From Corynebacterium kalidii (GTDB lineage Bacteria > Actinomycetota > Actinomycetes > Mycobacteriales > Mycobacteriaceae): a stretch of 64,000 nucleotides of DNA. The stretch lies in the NCBI RefSeq assembly GCF_022869005.1, contig NZ_JALIEA010000011.1, forward strand, positions 248,001-312,000, given 5' to 3'. Within the stretch, counting starts at the first letter, position 1. Every line of letters starts with the position of its first letter. The notes under the pieces were generated by a model. It was not told where the DNA came from and did not search any database. It saw only the letters and a list, made by a program, of their open reading frames with translations. Made by a program: the position numbers and the translations under genes. Below, in pieces: positions 38,760 through 47,529 of the stretch.

Positions 38760-40181
38760 TTACGGGGGTTCGGCACTGTCCCTGAACACCCGTCGCCGGG
38801 CGTCACCCGGGTGGCGTCGTGTCGTGGGGTGGTCGTTGTGGGCTGGACGACGCTCGGGGTCGACGGTCACCGGAGGGATCCAGTCGACCCGTCTGCCTGA
38901 GCCCCTGGGGGCCTTCAGGGTCCACCAGCGGTCCTCGTGTTCGCGGGAGTCGTCCACCTGGGCATGCATGCTCGGGGAGGCCAAGGTGAGGTTGTCCAGG
39001 TCGGTGGGGCCACCGGCGCTCCACCCGTTGATGTGGTGGACGTGGCAGTGGGCCGGCGCGGAGTCCGACCCCGGTGCTGAACTGATCCCCTCCTCGCCGA
39101 CGAGTGCGAGGTACTGGTGCAGGTCAGCGAGCCGGCGGGAACGGCCGAAGGTCAGTGTCCTGCCCTCGACATCCAGGACCTGGAGGTAGGTGTCCAGGTC
39201 CACGTCGGGCCGGTTGAGCAGCGTGGCTGCGGGGACATGGGTCCCCACGTCGGTCAGTGCGGTCCCTGACCGGCTGACCAGCTGTTCGACCGGCATGACG
39301 GCGACGATCGTCGTCGCACCGCGTCCCGGTGTCAGCGCGCGGCCGCGCCCGTACCCGTGATGGACGACGGCGCTGAGCGCGTCGTGACGACGCTGTTCGG
39401 GAAGCCGGTCGTCCAGGGCCGTGTCCGCGTCCTCGACGAGATCGCCGGTTTTGGCGTAGTCCGCCATCAGACGTTGGAGCGATGCCGCGAGTTCCGGGGT
39501 CAGTAGTCCCCGGACAGGCGTCATGCCGTCGCACCCCTGCTGTCCGATGGTGAAGGAGCGCATCCTGGCGTGGTCCTTCTCCGTGTAGGGCTCTTCTGCC
39601 CCGACGAGATCGAGCAGGAACGAGCGTAGGGCATCGAGTACGTCCGGCCCCTGCTTCCGGGCGAGGTCAGCCACCGGGCCGTCGGCGACGCGCGTGATCT
39701 CGTCCTGGACCTGCGCCGGCAGTGCGCGGATCTGTTTGTCGACCTTCTCCACCCCGAGGGCGTCGAGGCCACCGTCGGTGACCAGAGCAGTCAACTGGGG
39801 CATGTGGTCCGGATGGGTGGCGGTGGGGTCGGCGCCCCACGGGTCCGGCCGTTCGGCGACGCGGGTCCATGCCGCGAGGCGGTTGCGTGCATCGCGCAGT
39901 GTGGTGGTGAAGATCTGGCTCACCGCGCGGGCCTGACGCTGCGGCCCCGCCGGTAGTTCGGCTTCGTGGCTCGACAGGAAGGCGGCGTCGGCGACCGTCA
40001 GCTTCTTGCGGGAGCGCTCCATCCGGTCTGCCGCCTGCAGCCGGTCGTCACTGGAGAGACGGCCCCAGGTGTCCGGACCGTGTGCGATGATGTCCTCGAC
40101 CGCGTCGGCCATCCGGTCCAGGGCATCCAGCAGGTCGGTTGTGGATCCGACCGGTGGTGCCGGAGGTTGCTGCTGCGACAT
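38760..40181 (-). CDS. DUF222 / HNH-type protein with altered HNH cysteines
   Basis: A 473-residue protein of the actinobacterial DUF222-HNH (13E12-like) group. The N-terminal DUF222 region is helical. The C-terminal HNH segment is HCHVHHINGWSAGGPTDLDNLTLA. In many relatives a CxxPGC precedes it and LxC..HH follows; here these read SSAPGS and LASPSMHA, so the usual zinc cysteines are Ser or absent while the HH and Asn remain. Nuclease activity is therefore doubtful. Such genes are multicopy in actinobacteria. The ATG at 40181 follows a GAGGGGCGGG tract. Confidence 0.85.
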   Translation of the reverse strand: MSQQQPPAPPVGSTTDLLDALDRMADAVEDIIAHGPDTWGRLSSDDRLQAADRMERSRKKLTVADAAFLSSHEAELPAGPQRQARAVSQIFTTTLRDARNRLAAWTRVAERPDPWGADPTATHPDHMPQLTALVTDGGLDALGVEKVDKQIRALPAQVQDEITRVADGPVADLARKQGPDVLDALRSFLLDLVGAEEPYTEKDHARMRSFTIGQQGCDGMTPVRGLLTPELAASLQRLMADYAKTGDLVEDADTALDDRLPEQRRHDALSAVVHHGYGRGRALTPGRGATTIVAVMPVEQLVSRSGTALTDVGTHVPAATLLNRPDVDLDTYLQVLDVEGRTLTFGRSRRLADLHQYLALVGEEGISSAPGSDSAPAHCHVHHINGWSAGGPTDLDNLTLASPSMHAQVDDSREHEDRWWTLKAPRGSGRRVDWIPPVTVDPERRPAHNDHPTTRRHPGDARRRVFRDSAEPP

Positions 40182-40227
40182 GTCCCGCCCCTCTCTGTCG
40201 AACATGAGTTCCGAAGTCCCGCCCAGT

Positions 40228-40290
40228 GCTCTTCGTCGTCTGGTTATCTACGCTATCATTCGATAGTATGTTCGGCAAGACATTTTTTCG
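40228..40290 (-). promoter_or_regulatory. Promoter of the DUF222/HNH gene with inverted repeat
   Basis: On the minus strand TTGCCG is followed after 17 bases by TAGCGT. The spacer contains CTATC-ATTC-GATAG, a 5-base-arm inverted repeat that could be an operator. The patch is A/T-rich relative to its surroundings. Confidence 0.45.
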
Positions 40291-40421
40291 GCCGGGATCA
40301 CCTGGCGCCCGGTGAAGAGCATCCGGACCGTGGGCACTAACGTGCACCGGGACGGGACAAGTACGGGTCAGTGACGGAAGATGCGACGTGTGCCGAAGGG
40401 GGCACTGGAAGGTGGTCGACG

Positions 40422-41117
40422 ATGGACAGGGATTCCTGGGGGCGCGGTGGAGGAGAGCAGCACCCGCCGACGAGCCCACCGATATACCCGCCGACATACC
40501 CGCCAGCGGGCGCTCCGGCGGGTGCAACGGCGGAAGCCGTGACGTCGTCGCAGAGCAGGACGGTCGTTGCGGTGGTTCTGGGTGTGCTCGTGGTGCTCAT
40601 CGCCGCCGGGGCGGCCGGCCTGTGGTTCATCAGCCGCGATGCGCCGGAACAGGTGGCGGAGGCTCCGGCGGGCTCGTCGTCGGAGGCGGTGGACGACTAC
40701 CTCGTCGACGACGGCGACAGCCCGGCCATGGATGATGCGGTGCCGGGGGAGGAGCTCCCGCCCGGGCTCGGCTACACCGGCTACACCGACTACGAGCATG
40801 CCGGGTGCGACGGTCTCGACACCTGGGTCTACGCCGGGGAAGGTGGTGGATCGGCGGTCGTGGTGTGTGTCTCCGACCTCGACGGCTCCCTCTACATGCG
40901 GGGAGATTTCGCGGACTGGCCCGGCAGTGGCCCGGCGCAGGGTGACGTCGTGATGGGCGGCGACGTCGACGTCGTCAACGGGATCTACACTGCCCGCGTG
41001 GACGGCGGTGTCGTCCTCTTCCATGGCACCGACGTGTGGTTCGAGGGTGATCGCGGTGGGGATCCCCTCGCGCAGTTCGAGTCCTTCTGGTACGACGACA
41101 CCATCTGGGGGCCGTGA
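40422..41117 (+). CDS. Single-pass membrane protein with WV[FY]AG ectodomain (paralogue of 34122-34823)
   Basis: A 231-residue protein. Cytosolic N-terminus MDRDSWGRGGGEQHPP with Pro/Tyr repeats, one helix (about 47-70), an acidic linker, then an ectodomain with C129 and C149 bracketing DTWVYAG, followed by GSLYMRG. Spacing between the Cys is identical to that of the 34122 protein. The ATG at 40422 is chosen because GAAGGTGG precedes it; the GTG at 40371 would add 17 residues. It lies apart from the kinase operon, separated by the DUF222 gene. Function unknown. Confidence 0.75.
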   Translation: MDRDSWGRGGGEQHPPTSPPIYPPTYPPAGAPAGATAEAVTSSQSRTVVAVVLGVLVVLIAAGAAGLWFISRDAPEQVAEAPAGSSSEAVDDYLVDDGDSPAMDDAVPGEELPPGLGYTGYTDYEHAGCDGLDTWVYAGEGGGSAVVVCVSDLDGSLYMRGDFADWPGSGPAQGDVVMGGDVDVVNGIYTARVDGGVVLFHGTDVWFEGDRGGDPLAQFESFWYDDTIWGP

Positions 41118-41216
41118 CCCCGTCGGCGCCTGCAGCCCCTCCCGGAGCCCTCCCGGAGCGCTCTCAGCCACGGCGTGGCAGGGGGTTCGGGCGGCGCCCG
41201 GGGAGGAGGGACGGCG

Positions 41217-42515
41217 TTAGAACTTGGTGAAGCGGTTCGTCAGGTTCTCCTCCAGCCGGGTCCAGCCGTTGGCCTCCTCGTCGAACGGTGCGGTCGGAGT
41301 CGCCGCGGACGGGGAGCCGAGCATGTAGGCGATGTAGTCCTGGAGACGCGGGTACGCCAGCAGCACCTTGTTGACTCCGTCGTCCTTCGCCCAGTCGGCG
41401 GCGTCAGCCAGCAGCTCGTAGGCACGGCCCAGCTGCGCGGTGTCCACGGCGTCGACGCCGTCGACGATGTCGCTGCGCAGCCCGGTGAACCCGTACACGT
41501 TCGACGGGTGCACCGTGACCTCCAGCTCACCGGCGTTGGCGAGGGTGACCAGGTCGCCCCAGGTCTCCATCTCGGCGAGGTCGTGGTCCTTCGCGTCGAC
41601 GATCCACCGCACGAGGGAACGGGACGAGGGGAAGGTGTTGATCTCCCCGAGGCGGCCCAGGAAGACCGGGGACCGGTTGCCGACGTAGCACCGCAGCGTG
41701 TAGACGGTCGTGCCGTCCACGGTGATCCGGATCGGGTCGATACCGGCGTTGCCCCACGGCGTCGAATCGTAGGGGTCGACGGCGTCGTCGCCGGCATCCT
41801 TACCGGCAGCCTCGCCAGAGCCGTCCACCACAGCCGGGGCGGCCCCCGGGGCGTCGCCGTCGGCGGGCTCCGCGCCGGGGGCGTCCGCCTGCTCCTCCCG
41901 GGCGGCTGCATCGTCGATACGGCGCTGGGCGTCGGCGATGAGCGAGGCGGCGTTGTCGCCGAGATCCGGGGTGACCAGTGCACTGTCCACGGCGTCGAGG
42001 AGCTCCACCCAGTTGTCCCGCACGGTGTACCCCACGCTCGACCATTCGGCGAGACCGTTCTCGCCGGCGTAGTGGTCCTGCCCGCGGCTTACGTTGGACA
42101 ACAGGGAGTACGAGCGGAACCAGCGGTTCACCCGGTCGATACCGCAGACCGTGCCGAGGGACCGCAGGACCTGGAAGGCGTTCGAGACGGTCCGGGTATT
42201 CTCGAAGGACGGCCGGCCCGCGAGCCTGTTGGGCAGGTCGATGAAGCTGACACTGCCACCTTTGCGGGGCGTCACCTTGGTTTCGGCCCGGTCCATGAAC
42301 GCCGGCCAGTCCGGGTGCTCCGCCAGGTCATGGGCGGACGAGGCGGTGATGCCGGCGAGGAGCGCCGCGGGTGACTCGAACGCGAAGACACCGGAGTCGT
42401 CACCGAGGAACGCCTGCCACTGTTCCCCTCGGGACACCCAACCTGGTGCCCACAGGGTGTAGAACGTTCCGGCGGTTGTCTCGAGCTCGAGGGTCACGAT
42501 TCCGTTGTCTGCCAT
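41217..42515 (-). CDS. Conserved actinobacterial protein of unknown function
   Basis: A 432-residue soluble protein with no signal peptide or membrane helix. It begins MADNGIVTLELETTAGTFYTLWAPGWVSRGEQWQAFLGDD and contains a Glu/Ala/Asp-rich low-complexity linker at about 205-245 that separates two globular halves. No catalytic motif was recognised. TAAAAT at 42524-42529 lies 8 bases before the ATG, so the message is probably leaderless; this -10 includes the stop codon of the small upstream gene. Position beside the NlpC/P60 and ESX-like genes may be conserved but is not proof of a link. Confidence 0.75.
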   Translation of the reverse strand: MADNGIVTLELETTAGTFYTLWAPGWVSRGEQWQAFLGDDSGVFAFESPAALLAGITASSAHDLAEHPDWPAFMDRAETKVTPRKGGSVSFIDLPNRLAGRPSFENTRTVSNAFQVLRSLGTVCGIDRVNRWFRSYSLLSNVSRGQDHYAGENGLAEWSSVGYTVRDNWVELLDAVDSALVTPDLGDNAASLIADAQRRIDDAAAREEQADAPGAEPADGDAPGAAPAVVDGSGEAAGKDAGDDAVDPYDSTPWGNAGIDPIRITVDGTTVYTLRCYVGNRSPVFLGRLGEINTFPSSRSLVRWIVDAKDHDLAEMETWGDLVTLANAGELEVTVHPSNVYGFTGLRSDIVDGVDAVDTAQLGRAYELLADAADWAKDDGVNKVLLAYPRLQDYIAYMLGSPSAATPTAPFDEEANGWTRLEENLTNRFTKF

Positions 42516-42523
42516 GGCGACTT

Positions 42524-42529
42524 ATTTTA
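42524..42529 (-). promoter_or_regulatory. -10 box of the 41217-42515 gene, overlapping a stop codon
   Basis: TAAAAT on the minus strand, 8 bases before the ATG at 42515. The TAA is also the stop of the 59-residue gene. Confidence 0.5.
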
Positions 42530-42706
42530 GCTGGGCGGACGCCTGCGGTCGATGACCGGACCTCCGTGTGCGCCCGAGGCGGAGAACAGGTCGGCACGGA
42601 GGACGGCGGGGACGGTCGGCGGCGGTTCACCGAGGAACTGCTGGACGTTGTAGTCCGGCACCGGGGGTGTGGTCGTGATGCGGGCGAGGCCGCGGTTGGT
42701 GGGCAT
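42527..42706 (-). CDS. Small protein of 59 residues, unknown function
   Basis: A short gene lying in the gap between two minus-strand genes. The ATG at 42704-42706 has GGAGGAG about 6-8 bases upstream. The product begins MPTNRGLARITTTPPVPDYN, continues VQQFLGEPPPTVPAVLRADL and ends GGPVIDRRRPPS. It is Pro/Arg-rich without helix or signal. A strong ribosome-binding site, a tight fit between the NlpC stop (13 bases away) and the next promoter, and a natural amino-acid composition argue it is real. It probably belongs to the NlpC/ESX-like operon. Confidence 0.6.
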   Translation of the reverse strand: MPTNRGLARITTTPPVPDYNVQQFLGEPPPTVPAVLRADLFSASGAHGGPVIDRRRPPS

Positions 42707-42719
42707 CCGAGTCTCCTCC

Positions 42720-43718
42720 TCAGGCGGTGGGGCGGTAGAAACCGAGGAACCCCATACCGATGTTCTCTGTTCTCACGGGGTTGATCTGGACGGGGTCACC
42801 GGCCTCGATCATCTGACCGTCTCCGGTGACCATCGCGACGTGCCCGTCCCAGACCACCAGGTCGCCGGGCGCCAGTTCGTCGGCGCTGACGCGCGCCCCG
42901 ACCGCCTGCTGGTCGGCGGTGCGCGGCAGGTCGACACCGGCCTGGCCGTACGCCCACTGGGTCAGGCCGCTGCAGTCCAGGCCCGACGACGGCGACGTCC
43001 CGCCCCACACGTAGGGGGTGCCCAACGCGCTCTTCGCGGCGTTCACCGCGGCCGCCGCCTCCGGGGTGGGCGCACCCGCGACGGGGGCCCCGGGGTCCCC
43101 GCCCTCCGGAGCGTCTGCGCCGTCAGTACCGTCGGTAGTTCCGCCGACCACCGCTCCCGCCGTCCCGTCCGCTCCCGCCGGCGCGGCGGGAGCAGTGGGG
43201 GACGGCGGTGCCGTGGGGAGCGACGCCTCCACCGTCTGCACCTTCGCGAGGAGGACGTCGAGCTCGGTGCCGAGCGCGTCCAGCCGCGCCTGCGCCCGCA
43301 CCAGGTGCGTGCAGGCTATCTCCAGGGCCGCCGCCGGGGTCGCCGGGGACAGGGGAGCGGTGGCCACGGTCCCGACGAGCTGCCGGAGACACTGCTCGGC
43401 GATGTCGAGGATGTCGGCGCCGGCGCGGTTGACGGCCGCCGCCGCGTCCTGCGCCACCGACTCCACCTCGGCGGACGCCCGGAGCAGCTCACCGGCGTCG
43501 GCACCGGCGGCCAGGAGACTGTGCACCGCCGCGGTGCCGGCGGCACCGCGCAGTGCGTCGTCCACCCCGGCGGGAAGGTGCCGCGCCAACTCGGTCACGA
43601 GCTCCTCCGGCGGCCCCGCCCCGGCCCCCAACAACGGCGACAGCGGGTGGTGGCCGGTTTCCGCCACGTCCGGCATGAGCCTGCGTACCGGTTCGACGAG
43701 GGCGAGCAGATCCGTCAC
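42720..43718 (-). CDS. NlpC/P60 cell-wall hydrolase without signal peptide
   Basis: A 332-residue protein. The C-terminal NlpC/P60 domain (about 220-332) has Cys249 in GLDCSGLTQWAYGQAG, His293 in VVWDGHVAMVTG and Glu305 in MIEAGD, matching the C-H-E triad of RipA-type D-glutamyl-mDAP endopeptidases. The first 165 residues are helical and Ala-rich, followed by a Gly/Asp/Thr linker with an ADG-type repeat. No Sec or Tat signal is visible. It overlaps an ESX/EspC-like gene (ATGA), which suggests export by a type VII-like route; this is inference. Confidence 0.88.
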   Translation of the reverse strand: MTDLLALVEPVRRLMPDVAETGHHPLSPLLGAGAGPPEELVTELARHLPAGVDDALRGAAGTAAVHSLLAAGADAGELLRASAEVESVAQDAAAAVNRAGADILDIAEQCLRQLVGTVATAPLSPATPAAALEIACTHLVRAQARLDALGTELDVLLAKVQTVEASLPTAPPSPTAPAAPAGADGTAGAVVGGTTDGTDGADAPEGGDPGAPVAGAPTPEAAAAVNAAKSALGTPYVWGGTSPSSGLDCSGLTQWAYGQAGVDLPRTADQQAVGARVSADELAPGDLVVWDGHVAMVTGDGQMIEAGDPVQINPVRTENIGMGFLGFYRPTA

Positions 43719-44056
43719 GCCGCACCACCCGTCCGCAGCGTCCGGAACGCCATGGACGCGTCCTCCTCAGCCCCGCCCATCCGGGCGGCCGTGTCGGAGA
43801 GCGTGGCTGCGCTGGCGCGGTAGAACGCACTGAACGCCGCCAGCCCGTCCGCCTGCCGCTGGCGGGCGCGGGCCAGCGCCGCCTCCAGCCGCGCGGCCTG
43901 GGGGATACCGGCACGCAGGACCGCGGGATGCGGGGGACCGGTCGAGGACAGTCGGTCGGCGACCTCACCGATACGGGACGCCGCCCTGCCGAGGGCCTCG
44001 CTGTCGGCGGTCAGCCCCGCCGCTGAGCTGTACTGGGACGCGATTACGATTGCCAT
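43715..44056 (-). CDS. Small helical ESX/EspC-like protein
   Basis: A 113-residue, Ala-rich protein predicted to be two helices, with a central region [14 protein letters not shown]. The size, the [20 protein letters not shown] start and the [16 protein letters not shown] end resemble the EspC/WXG100-like fold, but there is no WXG motif and no clear YxxxD/E export signal. It overlaps the NlpC/P60 gene by 4 bases. It may be a chaperone or co-secreted partner of the hydrolase. It is divergent from upp. Confidence 0.62.
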   Translation of the reverse strand: MAIVIASQYSSAAGLTADSEALGRAASRIGEVADRLSSTGPPHPAVLRAGIPQAARLEAALARARQRQADGLAAFSAFYRASAATLSDTAARMGGAEEDASMAFRTLRTGGAA

Positions 44057-44104
44057 GGTGAGAGAGACTCACGCGGGGGCTCGGAGGTTCCCGGGTACGT
44101 GGGT

Positions 44105-44110
44105 TATTTT
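44105..44110 (+). promoter_or_regulatory. Leaderless-type -10 box of upp
   Basis: TATTTT, 7 bases before the ATG at 44118. Confidence 0.5.
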
Positions 44111-44117
44111 GGACATC

Positions 44118-44876
44118 ATGACAGTGTCAGCAGAGTCACCAGAGCCAGCAGCGGCAGCAGAGCGAGCGGAGTCGGAGCGATCCTCCCGGAACGTCGCGGC
44201 GGCGCCGATGGAGGTCGTCGAGGTCGACCACCCCCTCGCCGCCTCCCGCCTGACGATCATGCGGGACGCCCGCACCGACAACGTCGCCTTCCGCGGCGCC
44301 CTGGCCGACCTCGGGGCGATGCTGGTCTACGAGGCCGCCCGTGACCTGGAGACCACGGAGTTCTCCGTGCAGACCCCGGTGGCGACGGCGACGGGCCGAC
44401 GGCTCGCCGACCCACCGATCATTGTCCCGATCATCCGCGCCGGGCTGGGGATGATCGACCCTGCGCTGTCGATGATCCCCGACGCGCAGGTCGGGTTCCT
44501 CGGGATGGCACGGGACGAGGAGACCCACGAGCCGGTGCCCTACCTCGAAGCGCTCCCGGACGACCTGTCGGGGCGGACGGTCTTCCTGGTCGACCCGATG
44601 CTGGCCACCGGCGGCTCCCTGCTGCATGCGTTGCGGCTGGTGGCCGAGCGTGGCGCGACGGACATCGTCGTGGTCTGCATGGTCGCCGCCGTGCCGGGTG
44701 TGGAGGTGGTCCGCACCTCGGGCTACCCGGTGAAGCGACTGGTCACCGCGACGATCGACCCGGAGTTGGACGAGAACTCCTACATCGTCCCCGGCCTCGG
44801 TGACGCCGGCGACCGCCTCTACGGCCCGCGCAACATCGACCTCACGGACCCCGCGACGGTCGCGGGGAACTCCTAG
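44118..44876 (+). CDS. upp: Uracil phosphoribosyltransferase
   Basis: A 252-residue enzyme that makes UMP from uracil and PRPP. The core begins at [20 protein letters not shown] (about residue 31) and includes [17 protein letters not shown], the PRPP loop [18 protein letters not shown] and the C-terminal uracil-binding [15 protein letters not shown]. The 30-residue Ser/Glu/Ala-rich N-terminal extension is unusual; usual length is about 210. The leaderless -10 supports the start at 44118 over the internal ATG. Pairs functionally with the purine salvage gene nearby. Confidence 0.94.
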   Translation: MTVSAESPEPAAAAERAESERSSRNVAAAPMEVVEVDHPLAASRLTIMRDARTDNVAFRGALADLGAMLVYEAARDLETTEFSVQTPVATATGRRLADPPIIVPIIRAGLGMIDPALSMIPDAQVGFLGMARDEETHEPVPYLEALPDDLSGRTVFLVDPMLATGGSLLHALRLVAERGATDIVVVCMVAAVPGVEVVRTSGYPVKRLVTATIDPELDENSYIVPGLGDAGDRLYGPRNIDLTDPATVAGNS

Positions 44877-44892
44877 CCCCAGGTCTTGCCGC

Positions 44893-44911
44893 AGATCCAG
44901 GCCCGGATCTA
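44893..44911. terminator. Hairpin between convergent upp and phosphohexomutase genes
   Basis: AGATCC and GGATCT flank a 6-base AGGCCC loop. The right arm runs into the phosphohexomutase stop codon. It could end transcription in either direction, but lacks a T-run. Confidence 0.35.
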
Positions 44912-46486
44912 GCCCCGGACGGCGGCGACGAGGCGCGCCAGCGTCGTCTCGACGGCGGAGACGTCGGTCCCTGCCTCCCCGGCGACCTGCAGGTAGAACT
45001 TCGCCTTCGGCTCGGTCCCGGAGGCGCGGGCGATCACCCGGCAGTCCAGCTGCGTCCCGGCAGCCCCTGCAACCCCCGTGCTCCAGGTCAACCGCACCCC
45101 GGACGCCGGGTCGGTGCCGTCGAGCGGCACGGCCGTGACCGGTGTGCCGCCGGTGAGCTCCGCCGGGGGTGTCTGCGCCCAGTCGGCCACGAGCCGGGCG
45201 GCGTCGGCGGCGGACGCGCAACGCACCGGGACCTGGGAGGTGCGGACCGGCCCGAAGTCGTCGTCCAGACGTCGGAGCTCGTCCTGCAGGGAGGAGCCGT
45301 CGGCCTTGAGTTCGGCGGCCCACGTGGCGGCGAGCAGGGCGGTGGCGAAGCCGTCCTTGTCGGCGACGGTACCGGGGAAGGGACACGTCCCGATCGCCTC
45401 CTCGTAGGCGTAGGCCAGGTCGGCCGGTGCGTCGTCGGCGGCGCGTGCGAGGTTCTTGAACCCGGTCATCGTCTCCCGGTAGTCCCACCCGCGGGCGGCG
45501 GCGATGCGTCCCAGCAGGCCGGACGAAACCACGGTCGTGGCGACGACGGGTGCCGGCCCGTCGCCGTGGGGGTGCAGGTCGACCGCCCGCTGCGCCAGCA
45601 GGGGGCCGGTCTCGTCACCGCGGAGCATCCGGAACCCCGTACCGGCGCCGTCACGGGTGTCGGGGATGCCGACCATGCACCGGTCAGCGTCCGGGTCCAC
45701 CGCGATGAGCAGGTCGGGACGTTCGTCGGGTGCGGCGGCGGACGCCTGGGCCAGCAGCAGGTCGCAAGCGCCGGGCTCCTCCGGGTTCGGGAAGTCCACG
45801 GTGGGGAACTCGGGGTCGGGCCAGCGTTGGGCGACGACGGTGTCGGGGCGGTGGAAGCCGGCCCGGCGGAAGGACTCCTCCAGGGTGTTGCCGCCGACCC
45901 CGTGCAGTGCGGTGTAGAGCACCTTGAGGTCGCGCCGCGCCGCCAGCACCTGCCCGTCGCCGGAGGACAGCGGGGCGGCGACGGCGGACACGTACCCGTC
46001 CACCGCGCCGAGGTCCAGGGACACGGTGGGGGAACGCGGGACGTCCGGTGCCTCCGGCTGCCGGTCGATCAGGGCCTCGATCTCGCGGTCTGCGGGGCTG
46101 ACCAGTTGCGACCCGCCGGCGAGGAAGAGCTTGTAGCCGTTGTCCTCCCGGGGGTTGTGGCTGGCGGTGATCTGCACCCCGGCGTCGAGGCCACGGTGTT
46201 TCACGGTCCACGCCAGCGCGGGCGTGGGGGAGGGGTGGGCGATCAGCGTCACGTCGAACCCCGCCCCCGCGAACGTCTCGGCGGCGGCGCGCGCCATGGC
46301 GTGGGATCCGTAGCGTGAGTCGTAGCCGACGGCGACGGACACCGGTGAGTCCCCGGTGTGCCGGGCCTGCAGCCACGCGGCCACCCCGCCGCTCGCCCGG
46401 GTCACCGTCGACACGTTCATCCTGTCGGGGCCCGGGCCCACCGGGGCGCGCAGTCCCGCCGTCCCGAACCTCAGGTGCGCACTCAT
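44909..46486 (-). CDS. Phosphomannomutase/phosphoglucomutase family enzyme
   Basis: A 525-residue alpha-D-phosphohexomutase. It has the start [20 protein letters not shown], the phosphoserine loop [14 protein letters not shown] (active Ser), the metal loop [12 protein letters not shown], the sugar loop [25 protein letters not shown] and the phosphate-binding [14 protein letters not shown]. It converts hexose 1-phosphates and 6-phosphates for glycan precursors; mannose versus glucose preference is not decidable (pmmB/manB-like). It overlaps the preceding nucleoside phosphorylase gene as ATGA. Confidence 0.9.
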   Translation of the reverse strand: MSAHLRFGTAGLRAPVGPGPDRMNVSTVTRASGGVAAWLQARHTGDSPVSVAVGYDSRYGSHAMARAAAETFAGAGFDVTLIAHPSPTPALAWTVKHRGLDAGVQITASHNPREDNGYKLFLAGGSQLVSPADREIEALIDRQPEAPDVPRSPTVSLDLGAVDGYVSAVAAPLSSGDGQVLAARRDLKVLYTALHGVGGNTLEESFRRAGFHRPDTVVAQRWPDPEFPTVDFPNPEEPGACDLLLAQASAAAPDERPDLLIAVDPDADRCMVGIPDTRDGAGTGFRMLRGDETGPLLAQRAVDLHPHGDGPAPVVATTVVSSGLLGRIAAARGWDYRETMTGFKNLARAADDAPADLAYAYEEAIGTCPFPGTVADKDGFATALLAATWAAELKADGSSLQDELRRLDDDFGPVRTSQVPVRCASAADAARLVADWAQTPPAELTGGTPVTAVPLDGTDPASGVRLTWSTGVAGAAGTQLDCRVIARASGTEPKAKFYLQVAGEAGTDVSAVETTLARLVAAVRG

Positions 46487-47388
46487 CGTCCGACCTCCGT
46501 CGCGCCGAGCCGTTCCAGCAGGGTCCGCAGCAGTGACCCCACCTCGGTGGCGGACGCGGCGCCGGCGGCCAGCACCTCGCGGTGGTCCAGCGGTTCCCCG
46601 GTGATCCCGGCAGCCAGGTTCGTCACCAGCGACAGGCCGAGCACCTCCAGGCCCTCCGCGCGGGCGGCGATGGTCTCGTACACCGTGGACATGCCGACCA
46701 GACCGGCGCCGAGGGTGCGCAGCATCCGGATTTCCGCCGGCGTCTCGTACTGCGGCCCCGGCATCATCGCGTACACCGTCTCGCGCATCCCCGGGCGCAG
46801 GTCCTGCATCACCGACCGCAGGTCGGGGGAGTAGGCGTCGACCAGGTTGACGAAGTCGGCGCCGACCAGGGGCGTGCGCCCCGTCATGTTCAGGTGGTCG
46901 CCGATCAGCACCGGTTCACCGACGGTCATGCCGTCGACGAGCCCGCCCGCGGCGTTGGTGAGGACGACCCGGCGTACCCCGGCGGCCGCGGCCGTCCGCA
47001 CCGCGTGCACCGTCCGCCACACCGGGTGGCCTTCGTAGGCGTGGGTCCGTCCCAGCAGGACCAGGACCCGCAGTCCGCCGATCTCCAGGCTGCGGACCGT
47101 CCCGCCGTGGCCGGCGGCGGTCGGGGGCAGGAACCCGGGCAGGTCCGACATGGGGAACTCCGTCACCGTCGGGGACGGTGCGGCGTCACCGGAGCCGGGA
47201 CCTGCGCCGCACAGGACGTCGGCGGCCGGGCGCCATCCGGAACCGAGGACGACGGCGACGTCGTGGGCGTCCCGTCCGGTCCGGCGGGCGAGTTCCGCGG
47301 CCGCGGTCGCCGCGAGGCCCGTGGTGTCTGCCGTGGTTCCTGCCGTGGTTTCTGGTGCAGTCTGTGTCGTGGGCACTGAGTCAGGCAT
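46483..47388 (-). CDS. Purine nucleoside phosphorylase
   Basis: A 301-residue trimeric-type PNP. Motifs: [14 protein letters not shown] (phosphate Ser), [11 protein letters not shown] (phosphate His), [58 protein letters not shown] with the purine-binding Glu, and LVTNLAAGI with Asn. It splits inosine or guanosine with phosphate, in line with the adenosine deaminase in the same window. TATGCT at 47395-47400 lies 6 bases before the ATG. The first 25 residues are a Thr-rich extension. Confidence 0.92.
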   Translation of the reverse strand: MPDSVPTTQTAPETTAGTTADTTGLAATAAAELARRTGRDAHDVAVVLGSGWRPAADVLCGAGPGSGDAAPSPTVTEFPMSDLPGFLPPTAAGHGGTVRSLEIGGLRVLVLLGRTHAYEGHPVWRTVHAVRTAAAAGVRRVVLTNAAGGLVDGMTVGEPVLIGDHLNMTGRTPLVGADFVNLVDAYSPDLRSVMQDLRPGMRETVYAMMPGPQYETPAEIRMLRTLGAGLVGMSTVYETIAARAEGLEVLGLSLVTNLAAGITGEPLDHREVLAAGAASATEVGSLLRTLLERLGATEVGR

Positions 47389-47394
47389 GGGACC

Positions 47395-47400
47395 AGCATA
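47395..47400 (-). promoter_or_regulatory. Leaderless-type -10 box of the PNP gene
   Basis: TATGCT on the minus strand, 6 bases before the ATG at 47388. Confidence 0.5.
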
Positions 47401-47529
47401 GGACGGAGCCGGTGTCCCGGGGGCCGGGTACGCCCCGCGGTGGGACGACGGGGGTGGCGCGGCTAAGATGGCGGGGAACGGCTTTCACGAGCCCCACCCC
47501 GATCATCTTCGCTAAGGAGCACCGCTTCA

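Noticed and set aside
42371..42784. Plus-strand frame across the small-gene region
   Set aside because: The minus-strand frame has a good ribosome-binding site and a fitting stop; the plus-strand frame has neither.
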